Both the position numbers and the translations under genes were made by a program. Below the pieces are notes generated by a model. It did not search any database. It had not been told where the DNA came from and saw only the letters and a list, made by a program, of their open reading frames with translations. Of a DNA stretch of 64,000 nucleotides, positions 43,189 through 52,779 are shown in pieces. Position 1 is the stretch's first letter. Every line of letters begins with the position of its first letter. The stretch comes from Stieleria bergensis (lineage in GTDB: Bacteria; Planctomycetota; Planctomycetia; Pirellulales; Pirellulaceae), in contig CP036272.1 of assembly GCA_007745635.1 (NCBI GenBank), positions 124,001-188,000 of the forward strand, read 5' to 3'.

Positions 43189-43289
43189 GGTCTGTCCAAC
43201 GGGCTGAGCCGCATCGGCATCAGCCGTGGTTGTGTAAAGAATCAGCTGCAGTCGTGCTGGCAACCGGTCCCGAAGGTCAGCGAGTCTTT

Positions 43290-43985
43290 CTAGGCTAGCA
43301 CTGCAAGTTGTTTTTGAGTCAGTTCAGCGATGCCTTTCTTTGCCAGGGCAATCAGGCCAGCGAGTTGTTGATCATCAAACGTCGCTTCCTCGCCAGTGCC
43401 TTGGATTTCGACAAACTGGCCACTTCCAGTCATGACGACATTCATGTCCACCGCAGCAGCGTAATCCAGTTCGTAATCCAAGTCCAAATAGACTTGGTCC
43501 TTGACCACGCCAACGCTGATCGCCGCGATGCTGTCTTTTAAGGGGCCATTGCCGATGGTGGAATCGGGCAGTGCTTGTTGAACGGCCATGGCCAGAGCGA
43601 TGAAGCCGCCAGTGATCGAAGCGGTGCGAGTGCCGCCATCGGCTTGCAGGACGTCGCAGTCAACCACGATGGAGCGCTCGCCGAGTGCTTTCAAATCAAC
43701 GACCGCTCGAAGTGAGCGACCAATCAAGCGTTGGATCTCAGTGGTTCGACCGTCCACTTTACTGCGTTCGCGACGTTTCCGAGGAACGGTACTGCCGGGC
43801 AGCATGTTGTATTCCGCAGTCACCCAGCCTTTGCCTTTTCCTTCTAGCCAAGGTGGTACGTTTGGTTCCAGCGATGCGGTGCACAAGACCGACGTGTTGC
43901 CAGACTTGTACAGCACATTGGCAGGGTGATGTGACAAGTAGCCGGGTGTGATTTCAACGTCGCGCAGGGAATCAGTGGGTCGCAT
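43290..43985 (-). CDS. rph: Ribonuclease PH
   Basis: 231 residues from ATG 43985 (MRPTDSLRDVEITPG). It is a phosphorolytic 3'-5' exoribonuclease that trims tRNA 3' ends and helps in rRNA turnover. The family text is clear: NVLYKSGNTSVLCTASLE, GKGWVTAEYNMLPGST, R-R-E-R-S-K-V-D-G-R-T-T-E-I-Q-R-L-I-GRSLRAVVD, and VDCDVLQADGGTRTASITGGFIAL with the phosphate-binding region. Length fits (usual about 240). ArgF lies upstream (gap 82 bases) and sua5 downstream on the same strand; linkage of all three looks positional rather than functional. Confidence 0.96.
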   Translation of the reverse strand: MRPTDSLRDVEITPGYLSHHPANVLYKSGNTSVLCTASLEPNVPPWLEGKGKGWVTAEYNMLPGSTVPRKRRERSKVDGRTTEIQRLIGRSLRAVVDLKALGERSIVVDCDVLQADGGTRTASITGGFIALAMAVQQALPDSTIGNGPLKDSIAAISVGVVKDQVYLDLDYELDYAAAVDMNVVMTGSGQFVEIQGTGEEATFDDQQLAGLIALAKKGIAELTQKQLAVLA

Positions 43986-44067
43986 GGCAGTGATGGAATG
44001 AGGGAACAAGGAGCCGGTTGGGCGTTAGCGGCGATGCGTTGTTGATCAGAAACCGTTGCACCGCAGC

Positions 44068-45003
44068 TTATTGAACGTTTGCTTTGATCCAAGCACGATT
44101 GAGCAGCCAGACCAGTAAGCCTTTTTGAGCGTGCATTCGGTTGCCCGCTTGGCGAATCAAGTCACTCTGTTCGCTGTCAGCGACTTCATTGGTGATCTCT
44201 TCACCGCGAACGGCCGGCAGGCAGTGCAGCACTCGCGCCGTCGGCGGTGCAGCTGCCATGAGTTGGCCATTGATTTGGTAGTTGGCAAAGGCTTGGCGAC
44301 GCGCTTCCATTTCAGCTTCCTGGCCCATGCTGGTCCACACGTCGGTGTAAATCGCATCGGCCGTGGCAACTGCTTTGGCAGGATCGCGTACGGTTTCGAT
44401 TTTGGCGTTGGGATAGTGGTCGGCAACGCGTTTCATCCAAGCGGCGTCCATTTCGTAGCCGTCCGGGCAGGCGAGTGTAAATCGCATGTCGAGCATCGCG
44501 CAGATCAATGCCAGGGAATGAGCGACATTATTGCCGTCACCGACAAAGACAAGGTGCTTGCCTTCGTAGGTTCCGAAAGCTTCCTGAATCGTGGTGACGT
44601 CTGCCAAGGCTTGGCAAGGGTGACAGAGGTCGGTCAAGCCATTGATTACGGGCATGGCATCAAACTGAGCCAATTGTTCAACGCGATCGTGTTGCTTGGC
44701 ACGGCACACGACGGCGTCAACGAATTGACCCAAGACACGAGTGAAGTCCGCGGGTGATTCGCGTTTTCCCCAGCCCACATCGTCGGTGAGAAACAAGCCT
44801 CGTCCACCCAGTTGCGTCATGCCTGATTCAAAACTGACGCGTGTTCGTAAACTAGGCTTTTCAAACAACAGAGCAATGACATGGTTGCGCAGGATATCAG
44901 GGCGATCGCCTGCGAGCAGTCGTGACTTGATTTCAATGCCGGTTTTCAAGATCAGACGCAGTTCATCTGGCGTGATATCGAATAATGTGATCAGGTGTTG
45001 CAT
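44068..45003 (-). CDS. argF: Ornithine carbamoyltransferase
   Basis: 311 residues from ATG 45003. Transfers the carbamoyl group of carbamoyl phosphate to ornithine, giving citrulline, in arginine biosynthesis; cytoplasmic trimer. The carbamoyl-phosphate loop reads [16 protein letters not shown], a form of S-x-[13 protein letters not shown] is the next binding region; [11 protein letters not shown] is the H-P-x-Q motif; [12 protein letters not shown] follows; and HCLPAVRG carries the catalytic Cys for ornithine. Length is normal. It lies 150 bases downstream of argB on the same strand, so both arginine genes probably form one unit. Confidence 0.97.
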   Translation of the reverse strand: MQHLITLFDITPDELRLILKTGIEIKSRLLAGDRPDILRNHVIALLFEKPSLRTRVSFESGMTQLGGRGLFLTDDVGWGKRESPADFTRVLGQFVDAVVCRAKQHDRVEQLAQFDAMPVINGLTDLCHPCQALADVTTIQEAFGTYEGKHLVFVGDGNNVAHSLALICAMLDMRFTLACPDGYEMDAAWMKRVADHYPNAKIETVRDPAKAVATADAIYTDVWTSMGQEAEMEARRQAFANYQINGQLMAAAPPTARVLHCLPAVRGEEITNEVADSEQSDLIRQAGNRMHAQKGLLVWLLNRAWIKANVQ

Positions 45004-45153
45004 GGCAATTCAAACGGTTTGGGGCCGTAGCTGAATGGATAACGGCGTCATGAAAATGACGCCGCCAGTGTTTCTGCTTGATTGAAAGGTGTTGCGAAAG
45101 GGTGGAAAAGAAAGAAGAGCGAAAGGCGATGCCGGGGGTTCACGATCAAGTGC

Positions 45154-46029
45154 TTAAATGTTTAAGTCTTTGTAGATTTCTGTACCCACGCCTTCGGAGG
45201 TATAAATCTCTAGTAACAGCGAATGGCGCAAACGACCATCAATGATGTGAACCTTTCCAACGCCGCGATCAAGCGTTTCTAAGCAAGCTTCAACCTTGGG
45301 GATCATGCCCGAGGCAATTTGTCCGTTGCCAATCATGGCTTTGGATTCTGACTCACTAAGCGAATGAATGATGGTGTCTGGGTTTTCTTTGTCGCGGCGC
45401 ACGCCGTTGACATCGCTTAAGAAAACCAGTTTCTCGGCACCCAAAGCTTGCGCCACAGCCATCGCTGCTGTGTCTGCGTTGACATTCAGGACGCCGCCGT
45501 CACCGTCTTCGCAAACGCTTGGGATCACGGGCACTTGATCGGTGTACAGCAGCCCTTCGATCACATCGCGATCGACTTGGGTGATCTTGCCGACGCGACC
45601 CAAGTCTTCGCCGCTCTCTAGCTTCAAGACTTCGCCAAAGAGAACATTGGTGGTGTGCACTGACAAGTTCATCGCGCGGCCACCGAGATGTTCGATCTGT
45701 TCGGTCAGCTGCTGGTTCACTTCGCCCGCTAGCACTCGGCGGACGACTTCCAAAGTTGCCTGGTCGGTGTAGCGACGCCCCTGAACAAACTTGGGTTCAA
45801 TGTTTTCTTCTGCCAGCGCGCGATTGATTGCCTTGCCACCGCCATGCACAATCACCGGTTTCATGCCCACGGTTTCCATGAAGATCACATCCAATAAGAT
45901 GTGCATCAAGGCATCCTTGTCATCCAGGACGCTGCCGCCCAGTTTGATGACGGTGGTCTTGCCACGAAATCGGCGGATCCAGCCCATCGCTTCGATCAGG
46001 GTGTCGGCTTTGGCGATCGCTTCGTGCAC
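45154..46029 (-). CDS. argB: Acetylglutamate kinase
   Basis: 291 residues starting at GTG 46029; no in-frame ATG lies nearby. Phosphorylates N-acetylglutamate with ATP, the second step of arginine biosynthesis. Motifs of the amino-acid kinase fold are intact: [27 protein letters not shown] (substrate loop), [17 protein letters not shown] (the R66-type region), [29 protein letters not shown] and [11 protein letters not shown]. The N-terminal helix with its basic residues recalls the arginine-inhibited hexameric form, so feedback by arginine is possible. proC is transcribed away from it across a 422-base region. Confidence 0.97.
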   Translation of the reverse strand: MHEAIAKADTLIEAMGWIRRFRGKTTVIKLGGSVLDDKDALMHILLDVIFMETVGMKPVIVHGGGKAINRALAEENIEPKFVQGRRYTDQATLEVVRRVLAGEVNQQLTEQIEHLGGRAMNLSVHTTNVLFGEVLKLESGEDLGRVGKITQVDRDVIEGLLYTDQVPVIPSVCEDGDGGVLNVNADTAAMAVAQALGAEKLVFLSDVNGVRRDKENPDTIIHSLSESESKAMIGNGQIASGMIPKVEACLETLDRGVGKVHIIDGRLRHSLLLEIYTSEGVGTEIYKDLNI

Positions 46030-46451
46030 TCGGGCAACTCCGCTAGGGTAGGGTGATGGTGTGATTGGCTGTCGGAAGCCGCCTCGCCCTTGTTTTGGAT
46101 GGAGGCAGGCGGTCCGCGTTTTCTGTCAACGTGTTTGAGTCTTTTCGCCAGGGCTGCGCCGATCAGCGTGGCGCTGATACGCTAGAGGTCCGCGAAGCAA
46201 CAGTGCGCCGTTGTTTCTGGAACCGTTGCTTCCCGTCCGATCTGGCGATCGCTCGATTGGTTCACTGTTCGGTGAGCTCACCGCTGGGTCAACTTGAACT
46301 GCAACGGTTGGGAAAAACGCACCATGCTAGGTGCACACGACCGAAGGGTCAATTGTCAACTGGCAGCGCGCGAAGCGGTTGGGCAAAGTTCCTAGTGGTT
46401 TGATCCGCCAAATTTCACATCGAAGTCAGTAATTTTAATTTTGGAACAAAT
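46030..46451. other. Divergent argB-proC intergenic region
   Basis: 422 bases between argB (leftward) and proC (rightward), so both promoters should lie here. An open frame at 46065-46403 does not read like protein. The only clear element is the inverted repeat at 46162-46178. Confidence 0.55.
46162..46178. promoter_or_regulatory. Inverted repeat between argB and proC
   Basis: ATCAGCG, TGG, CGCTGAT: a perfect 7-bp palindrome with a 3-base centre, 132 bases upstream of argB and 273 before proC. Could be an operator for a dimeric regulator; no known box matches. Confidence 0.35.
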
Positions 46452-47252
46452 ATGCGTAATTTAGCGATGATAGGGGGCGGTCAGATGGGCCGCGCGTTGG
46501 CTTCTGGGATGATCGCTGCCAAAGTGCTGCCCGCCGATCAAATCACCGTGGTTGACACTGACCCGCGTTCGGTTGCCTGGTGGCAGGAGCATCAGCCACA
46601 GGTCCGCGCCGTCGGATCGCTGGAGGATGTCGATGGAGCCCAAGTGGATGCTTGGATTCTAGCGGTCAAGCCGCACCTGATCGCCCCCGTGGCAGAGCAG
46701 CTCAAGCCGATCGCTCAGGGCAAGCTTGTCGTCTCAATCGCGGCCGGTGTTTCGCTGCAGCAACTGGGGGACTACCTGGGACATGAACGCGTCGTTCGAG
46801 TGATGCCCAACACGCCTTGCTTGGTTGGTGCGGGAGCCAGTGGGTTTTGTGTTGCCAGCGATGTGTCGGCAGAGGATTGCCAGTGGATCGAAAAAGCACT
46901 GGGGGCCGTTGGCGTCGTGGTTCAAGTTCAAGAATTTCAAATCGATGCAGTGACCGGATTAAGTGGGTCAGGTCCGGCTTACATCTGCATGGTGATCGAG
47001 TCGTTGGCCGATGGAGGCGTCAAAGCCGGCCTGCCACGCCCGTTGGCAATGCAGCTGGCCGCGCAAACCGTGATGGGCACTGCGAAAATGGTTCAAGAAA
47101 CTGGCAAGCATCCCGGCGAACTGAAGGACGCTGTGGCCAGCCCGGGTGGAACCACCATCGAAGCAATCAGTGTCTTGGAAGCCGGTGGCTTGCGGTCGGC
47201 CATGATTGAGGCTGTGGTTGCCAGCGCCAATCGCAGCAAGCAACTGGGCTAG
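46452..47252 (+). CDS. proC: Pyrroline-5-carboxylate reductase
   Basis: 266 residues from ATG 46452, with GGAA five bases ahead. Catalyses the last step of proline synthesis, reducing pyrroline-5-carboxylate with NAD(P)H. The Rossmann start MIGGGQMGRALASGM, the VRVMPNTPCLVGAGASGF region, the signature VTGLSGSGPAYICMVIESLADGGVKAGLPRPLA, and HPGELKDAVASPGGTTIEAISVLE are all present. Length is typical. Shares its upstream region with argB; both pathways start from glutamate. Confidence 0.97.
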   Translation: MRNLAMIGGGQMGRALASGMIAAKVLPADQITVVDTDPRSVAWWQEHQPQVRAVGSLEDVDGAQVDAWILAVKPHLIAPVAEQLKPIAQGKLVVSIAAGVSLQQLGDYLGHERVVRVMPNTPCLVGAGASGFCVASDVSAEDCQWIEKALGAVGVVVQVQEFQIDAVTGLSGSGPAYICMVIESLADGGVKAGLPRPLAMQLAAQTVMGTAKMVQETGKHPGELKDAVASPGGTTIEAISVLEAGGLRSAMIEAVVASANRSKQLG

Positions 47253-47419
47253 GGTGTTTGCCTGTAGAGCTGTGTCTTGTCCGCGCAAGCAGGCTGCCCA
47301 CTTTTGGATGGAACTTGTGCAGGCGAATGGCTCACCAAGCGCGTGAGGCAGGAGCACTCACGAGTGTTGCCGATCAACCGAATGGTTTTCGTTTCGTCAC
47401 ACTGGCTGTGAATTCTAAA

Positions 47420-47896
47420 ATGAATCAACCCACTGCGCGTCGAGAGTTGAAGCTCGCTGGCCTGGATGAAGTGCTTGACGAGTGTCGTCGACTGTTGGAA
47501 TCTGGATACCAACGCCACGGGAATTGGTCACTCGGTCAGATTTGCAATCATCTGCGGTTGACCATTGATGCGAACGTTCAGGGCTACCCGACTTGGATGA
47601 TGGTGATGGGGCTTCCGCTGCGTCCATTGCTTCGGCGCTGGTTGTTGCCCAAGCTGATGGACGGCGACTCCCCGGTCGGGATTCGCACAGCAGGTCGGTT
47701 TGTGCCCGCTGGGGACTTGAGTGATGCGGCAGAGATCGATCAGCTGGAGGCAAGCATCCAGCGGTTTGGTCGCGCCGAAACACTGCATGGCCATCCAGGT
47801 TTTGGTCAGATGTCAAAAGAGGCGTTTGAGCAGTTCCATGTTGTGCATGCTGTTCATCATCTGAGGTTTTTGTCCACCGTGGAACGGCCTCGTTGA
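47420..47896 (+). CDS. DUF1569 domain-containing protein
   Basis: 158 residues from ATG 47420; an open frame back to 47258 is probably not translated. The sequence starts MNQPTARRELKLAGLDEVLDECRRLLESGYQRHGNWSLGQICNHLRLTID and ends FEQFHVVHAVHHLRFL. The spaced His residues (NHL near the N-terminal third, HAVHHL at the end) are the DinB-like metal-binding pattern of the DUF1569 group. DinB-like proteins often use a thiol cofactor, but the reaction is unknown for DUF1569. Located 167 bases after proC on the same strand, probably a separate unit. Confidence 0.85.
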   Translation: MNQPTARRELKLAGLDEVLDECRRLLESGYQRHGNWSLGQICNHLRLTIDANVQGYPTWMMVMGLPLRPLLRRWLLPKLMDGDSPVGIRTAGRFVPAGDLSDAAEIDQLEASIQRFGRAETLHGHPGFGQMSKEAFEQFHVVHAVHHLRFLSTVERPR

Positions 47897-47944
47897 TCGC
47901 CAGTGCCCTTCTAGCAACGCCCTGCCTGGGAGAGGCTGGTGATG

Positions 47945-49486
47945 TTAGGCATTAAACGTCCGCAACATTTTTCGGCCGTTATAGAGATAGAAGACCTCTT
48001 CAGGACCGATGGGCCGCGCCCGTCCACTGGTCGCTTGATCGATGGTTTCTAAGCCATCGGTGATCACGACGCACTGAGTCTCTTCGCGCGTGGCGGTGAA
48101 AATACCGGCGTGCTCGCCCAGGAACAGGCCCAGTTGTTTCGGTTCGATTGATTCATAGCCAAGATGCTGCAAATGTTGTTGCAGTGTTTCCATCGCACGG
48201 CGCTGAGCATCGTTCAGTGATTCGGCAGGCACTCTGAAAACGTCAGGATGTTCAACATGCCAGCCAGCGTAGATGGCGAAGATGTCGTCTTCGGGCATGT
48301 CGCCCAAGTCGCAGTTCAGGCAAAACGTGGCGGGGCCCGTCAGGCCGATGTTGCTATACGTTTTGTTGGGGCCCATGTTGTAGTCGAATCGAACGAGCGT
48401 CACATCGACAGGTGACTCAAAGCTGGGCCACATCAACCGCCGTTTGGCAACCACCTCCAGTGCCGTTGGAGGAACACCTAGTTGATGCGGTTGGCTGAGC
48501 CATAAAGCCATTTCGGCCGTTGCGGTGGATTCTTCGCTCCGCAGTTCGTCATCGATTTCATCGCCAAAGCCTAGCTCGTCGGCGTACTGAATGGCTCGCA
48601 ATCGAGCCGCGGGGTCATTCGCCAGTTCAATCAACCGTTCTCGGCCAGCGGGCTGATCGAGTCTTGCCAGCGCGCCGGCGGCTTCGCATTGCACGCGGCG
48701 GTGCAGCAATTCCATCGCTTGATTTAGCTTGCCAATCGCCTGCTCATCGCCAATCAGTGACAGGGCGTCGCATAAAGACACCGCCAGCGCGACCGATTCA
48801 CTAAGACGTCCTTGGACGGATGCGATGTCGCCACCAAAGCTACGGGGGTTTTCTTCAAAGACCCCCAAGTGATGAACAACCTGTCCTAGTAAATGAGTGA
48901 GTCCCGACACCATCTCAGTCGCTGGATGCTGATCGGTCCGCTGCTCTCGGGTGACATAGTTGGCCAAGTCCAGCACGGTGGCCGCCAAAGACGGTTCAGC
49001 GATGAATTCCAGTGCCTTTGGGAACACCGCCTCGATGGACCAGTCATCGTGCTGCATCAACAGGCCCAGGATCTGGCCGGTTTCCAGCCATTCTTTGGGT
49101 GGCCGTTGCTGCAGGACCTGAATCAACGTTTGCAGTGCCAGATCGCTGCGGCTGATGGTCAACAGCTGCAACAGCAATTGTCGGTTGGAAACATTGTCGG
49201 GCAGCTGCTCGTCTATTTGACCAATCAGTTCCGGTGGCAGTGATTTGATTCGCAGTTGGGAGGCTTCGTCGCGGTCCTTTAGCAGGGCCGTGTGGATGAT
49301 GCTGAGCAGCGCCCCAATGACGGCTGGGTCGGATCGATGCAGCTGATCGGGATGCTCGGCCATGTACTGGATCGCGATCACAGCAGTGTCGGCATCTTGT
49401 GCGGCGATCTCACGAAGATGGTAACCGGCAGCAACCGGGTCGGATTGTGGACCGAGGATAGATTCCAGTGTCGATTCGATGCTCAC
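47945..49486 (-). CDS. HEAT-repeat-like protein of unknown function
   Basis: About 513 residues. GTG 49486 is chosen because AGGAA lies six bases before it; a TTG at 49501 is the alternative. The first 330 residues are pure helix with repeated leucine patterns (IIHTALLKDRDEASQLRIKSL, LLLQLLTISRSDLALQTLIQVLQQ, CEAAGALARLDQPAGRERLIELANDPAARLRAIQYADELG), the last being HEAT-like. The C-terminal part differs: VTLVRFDYNMGPNKTYSNIGLTGPATFCLNCDLGDMPEDDIFAIYAGWHVEHP. It has no signal peptide, so it is probably cytoplasmic. I do not recognise the C-terminal domain. Sits 165 bases downstream of an exported helical-repeat gene. Confidence 0.75.
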   Translation of the reverse strand: MSIESTLESILGPQSDPVAAGYHLREIAAQDADTAVIAIQYMAEHPDQLHRSDPAVIGALLSIIHTALLKDRDEASQLRIKSLPPELIGQIDEQLPDNVSNRQLLLQLLTISRSDLALQTLIQVLQQRPPKEWLETGQILGLLMQHDDWSIEAVFPKALEFIAEPSLAATVLDLANYVTREQRTDQHPATEMVSGLTHLLGQVVHHLGVFEENPRSFGGDIASVQGRLSESVALAVSLCDALSLIGDEQAIGKLNQAMELLHRRVQCEAAGALARLDQPAGRERLIELANDPAARLRAIQYADELGFGDEIDDELRSEESTATAEMALWLSQPHQLGVPPTALEVVAKRRLMWPSFESPVDVTLVRFDYNMGPNKTYSNIGLTGPATFCLNCDLGDMPEDDIFAIYAGWHVEHPDVFRVPAESLNDAQRRAMETLQQHLQHLGYESIEPKQLGLFLGEHAGIFTATREETQCVVITDGLETIDQATSGRARPIGPEEVFYLYNGRKMLRTFNA

Positions 49487-49632
49487 GAAGAGTTCCTGCA
49501 AGATGTAAAGTTCAGCCAGCGAACATTAATGCAAGCAGTTTGGGGCATCGGCGAGAATTTCTCAATTGCAACCGCCGGAAACTCGCCGGAAACTGCTTGC
49601 CATCAAGGTCGAGTCAGCTTTTGAGTTTCGTG

Positions 49633-49650
49633 GTGCGTGCTTGCACGCAA
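49633..49650. repeat. GTGCTTGCAC palindromic repeat, copy 4
   Basis: GTGCGTGC, TT, GCACGCAA: the same core as the copies at 31535-31705 and 61450. It lies directly after the stop of the exported helical-repeat gene on the minus strand. Confidence 0.8.
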
Positions 49651-49651
49651 C

Positions 49652-51160
49652 TTACCGGGCGGGCGGGGATTTTGCGGGCACCGGATCATCTTTCAGTCGT
49701 TCGGCGACAAGTTCACCGGCGCGTTGACAGATCAGGGCTCGCGAGGCGGCACGACGAACGGCATTGCGATTGAACTGCGGTGGATATCTTGGGTCCCGTG
49801 GGAGCGCTGGTTGCGGAATGCCAGGGTTTGGGATCATGGGTCGCGGGACGGCTTGCGGCACTGCGTTTGGCGGTTGGACGCGATTTGGGATTGGTCTTGG
49901 AACCGCAATGGGCTTGGGGGCATCGGGCGGAGTGTCGTTCGCGGGTTCCGTCGCGGGTTGTTCCGTCGCGGGCGGATCAGCGTCTTTGATCTTTCCAGGT
50001 TCGGGCAGGTCGGCCAGCGGGACGACAAGCTCTTGAACGACGATGCCTAGTTCATCATGCTCGGCGGGTTGCGCGAAACCGATTTCAACAATTGGAACCG
50101 AGCATCGCTTGGCAATGGTAGCGGCCGCCAGATCTCGAAGCTGCACATTGCCACGAGTGTCACCAGCGTTGAAGCGCTGCACGATCACACTGGCGTCATG
50201 AAGGTACGGTCGCAAACGGCGGAGGTCGTCATTGTCACCTTTAATTGCAATGATCTGCATGCCCCGTGTCAAAGCGCTTAAGCTGGTTGCGTTTCCTAGC
50301 GTTCTACGGGCCAATGGCAATGCATTGTCAAGGTTCCATCGAGCCGCCATGGTCAGCGCTGGACTGCGGACGATGGCGTCACTTTGGCCGATCCACTGCG
50401 TCACCAACTTACGAAAGCCATCGCCTAAGTCTGGGTCGGTCATCAAGCGATCGGCGACGTCGCTGAACGACAGCACATAAACCATTTGGCTGTCGTACTG
50501 AGCGCCGCCAGGAAAATTGTCTTGCGTGATCGGCAACAGCATCGCCAGCGTTTCGGCGCGCGTTGGCATGGTCAGCAGTTGGTTGCGGTTGGCATTGATG
50601 CGCTGGGCTCGGTGGTTGATTGCCAGAGCGAGTTGAAATGGCTGGCCGCCAATGGCTTGGATGATCTCCGGTGTTTGGCGAACCAGGTCAACGTACGCTA
50701 GGCGTGATCGTGGTGAGTCACCGAAATTGTCTTTGAAAACAGGCCAGTTGTCTAAGTCGTCCGATTTCCCGCTGAGAAAGTTTTGGATGCGACTTTGGAT
50801 ATCGCGTTTGGAAAGCGATTGCAGGACGCGCTCGATCCGCTGTGTCTGCTCTGCATCGCCGGATGCACGCATCGCGTCTCGCAACGCTTTGGTGACGGAG
50901 TAATCGGCTTGCAGTAACGTTTCAACGGCTTGCTCGCGTTGATCGAAGGAACCGCTGGCCAGGGCGTCGATTAAGGACTGGGCTTCGTCGTCAGAAAGCT
51001 GCTTGCGAACGGTTTGTTTGGTTTCGGTGAGAGTCTCGGATTGCGCACAGGCGGTCCCCAGCAGGCAGCCAAGGCTGACCAGAACGATGACCGCCAGCCG
51101 CAGAGTTGGCAACGACATCAGCGGTGCGGTGACATTGCTTGGGTAAGCCATGGTGGTCAT
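49652..51160 (-). CDS. Exported helical-repeat protein with Pro-rich tail
   Basis: About 502 residues. ATG 51160 places a signal peptide in the first 35 residues (LRLAVIVLVSLGCLLGTACAQ). The mature part is helical (LSDDEAQSLIDALASGSFDQREQAVETLLQADYSVTKALRDAMRASGDAEQTQRIERVLQSL), resembling HEAT/armadillo-like repeats. It then carries a Pro/Ala/Asp-rich low-complexity region (about 410-480), with many Pro-Arg-Pro and Pro-Pro steps, and a basic C-terminus. No catalytic motif is seen. Probably a periplasmic scaffold; the gene is followed by a HEAT-like gene on the same strand, so the two may act together. Confidence 0.78.
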   Translation of the reverse strand: MTTMAYPSNVTAPLMSLPTLRLAVIVLVSLGCLLGTACAQSETLTETKQTVRKQLSDDEAQSLIDALASGSFDQREQAVETLLQADYSVTKALRDAMRASGDAEQTQRIERVLQSLSKRDIQSRIQNFLSGKSDDLDNWPVFKDNFGDSPRSRLAYVDLVRQTPEIIQAIGGQPFQLALAINHRAQRINANRNQLLTMPTRAETLAMLLPITQDNFPGGAQYDSQMVYVLSFSDVADRLMTDPDLGDGFRKLVTQWIGQSDAIVRSPALTMAARWNLDNALPLARRTLGNATSLSALTRGMQIIAIKGDNDDLRRLRPYLHDASVIVQRFNAGDTRGNVQLRDLAAATIAKRCSVPIVEIGFAQPAEHDELGIVVQELVVPLADLPEPGKIKDADPPATEQPATEPANDTPPDAPKPIAVPRPIPNRVQPPNAVPQAVPRPMIPNPGIPQPALPRDPRYPPQFNRNAVRRAASRALICQRAGELVAERLKDDPVPAKSPPAR

Positions 51161-51465
51161 GGGACAAACTTCGTTGGCGGGCAGACGGTCAGTCAACTGG
51201 ACGAGCGGGTGAGCCGTTTGTGGTGAGCCGACAGTCGTGCTGGGCGGTTTTCGCACGGTAAGTTGGCGGGTGCTGTAAAGTTGTTGGGGTCGTATGGCCG
51301 GTGATGGTCATTGCCGAAGATCACTTCAGATGGCGGCCGGTTTTCGCTTGTCGATTGTACCCTGACGAGCTAGTCTACGGTTAGTCGTGGCAGGCGGGAA
51401 CGCGTTTCTGGCAGGTCACATTTAACGGGATTTAAGGCCACTTGCAGCCCTTCTGCTAAAGAGCC
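51161..51465. other. 305-base divergent promoter region
   Basis: Lies between the leftward exported repeat-protein gene and the rightward transsulfuration operon. I see no gene and no defined operator. Confidence 0.5.
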
Positions 51466-52779
51466 ATGCAAACAAAGCAAACATCTACGGGCGGTTCTAT
51501 GCCCTCATCACAACTGCCTGATTCTTATTCTGATAGTGATCTTGTGGCAGAAAATACCTCCGATGTCGACTCGAATCAGGAGTTTTCTCAGCCTCCTCGG
51601 GTGTCCGATCAGTCCGGTTTTTCGACTCAATGTGTGCACTCTGGCGAGCCACATCTGAAAGACTCCGGAGCGATCCCGACTCCAGTTTATCACGCTGCCA
51701 CCTACTCCTTTGACAAAACAGACGATTTGCTTCGTTTTGTCCACGGCGAAGACATTCGCGAAGAGTACGGACGTTACGGCAATCCTAACGAGCGGAGTGT
51801 GGAAGCCAAGATTGCAGCGATGGAGAAAACCGAACAAGCGGTGATCTTCAGCAGCGGGATGGCCGCCATTGTCGGCGTCTTCATGAGCAAGCTCTCCGCA
51901 GGCGACGAAATCATCTTCTTCGATCAATGCTATCGTCGAAGCCGGGACTTTTGTGTGAATCACCTGTCGCGTTTCGGCGTCGTCACCCGGCAAGTGCCCA
52001 CCGGTGACTACGAGGCCATGGAGGCGGCGATCACCGACAAGACGCGAATGTTGGTCAGCGAGTCGCCCACCAACCCGCACTTGACGGTCGTCGACTTAGA
52101 GAAGTTTGCAGCGATTGGCAAAGCCAATGAAGTGGAGACATTGATTGATGCCACTCTGGCAACTCCGCTGAACATGAATCCTGCAGAATATGGTGTCGAT
52201 TATGTTCTGCATTCGGCGACCAAGTATCTCGGTGGTCACAATGATCTGATCGCAGGTGTGATTTGTGGCAGCAATGAGTTGCTAGAACCCGTGCGTGATC
52301 TGCGTGGCATCAGCGGCAATATCAATTCGCCCCAGAACATGTATCTGCTTGAACGGGGCTTGAAGACATTCCATCTGCGCGTGCAGCGGCAAAACGAAAC
52401 GGGCATGAAGGTCGCTCAGTTCTTGGAAACTCATCCACGTGTTGAACACGTTTATTACCCGGGTTTGCCGAACCATCCTACGCATGAGATCGCTGCGGAA
52501 CAAATGCGTGGCTTTGGTGGGCTGATAACCTTTACCGTCAAAGATGCCGATTGGCGTCAGACGGCGAACGTGGTCGATGCGGCTCGGATCCCGCGGATTG
52601 CGCCCAGCCTTGGTGGTGTCGAATCGTTGATCGAACAACCATTGATCATGAGCTATTACAAATGCACGCCTGAAGAACGCCTGCAGTACGGCATTCCAGA
52701 CAACATGATTCGCATGTCGTGTGGGATTGAAGATGCCGACGACTTGATTGCTGACCTCGACCAAGCATTACGCTCATGA
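51466..52779 (+). CDS. Cystathionine gamma-synthase, plant-like type
   Basis: 437 residues. The first 50 residues are a Ser/Asp/Gln-rich extension without known function. The rest is a Cys/Met-metabolism PLP enzyme of fold type I: EYGRYGNPNERSVEAKIAAMEKTEQAVIFSSGMAAIVGV, ESPTNPHLTVVDLE, IDATLATPLNMNP, and the PLP Lys 253 in HSATKYLGGHND. FHLRVQRQNETGMKVAQFLETHPRVEHVYYPGL and LGGVESLIEQPLIMSYYKCTPEERLQYGIPDNMIRMS recall plant cystathionine gamma-synthase more than bacterial MetB. It would join cysteine and an activated homoserine to cystathionine. Its stop overlaps the next start in ATGA. Confidence 0.88.
   Translation: MQTKQTSTGGSMPSSQLPDSYSDSDLVAENTSDVDSNQEFSQPPRVSDQSGFSTQCVHSGEPHLKDSGAIPTPVYHAATYSFDKTDDLLRFVHGEDIREEYGRYGNPNERSVEAKIAAMEKTEQAVIFSSGMAAIVGVFMSKLSAGDEIIFFDQCYRRSRDFCVNHLSRFGVVTRQVPTGDYEAMEAAITDKTRMLVSESPTNPHLTVVDLEKFAAIGKANEVETLIDATLATPLNMNPAEYGVDYVLHSATKYLGGHNDLIAGVICGSNELLEPVRDLRGISGNINSPQNMYLLERGLKTFHLRVQRQNETGMKVAQFLETHPRVEHVYYPGLPNHPTHEIAAEQMRGFGGLITFTVKDADWRQTANVVDAARIPRIAPSLGGVESLIEQPLIMSYYKCTPEERLQYGIPDNMIRMSCGIEDADDLIADLDQALRS

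Noticed and set aside
46065-46403. 112-codon frame between argB and proC
   Set aside because: Composition is not protein-like (many Arg, Cys and Ser in random order), and the region is expected to hold two promoters.
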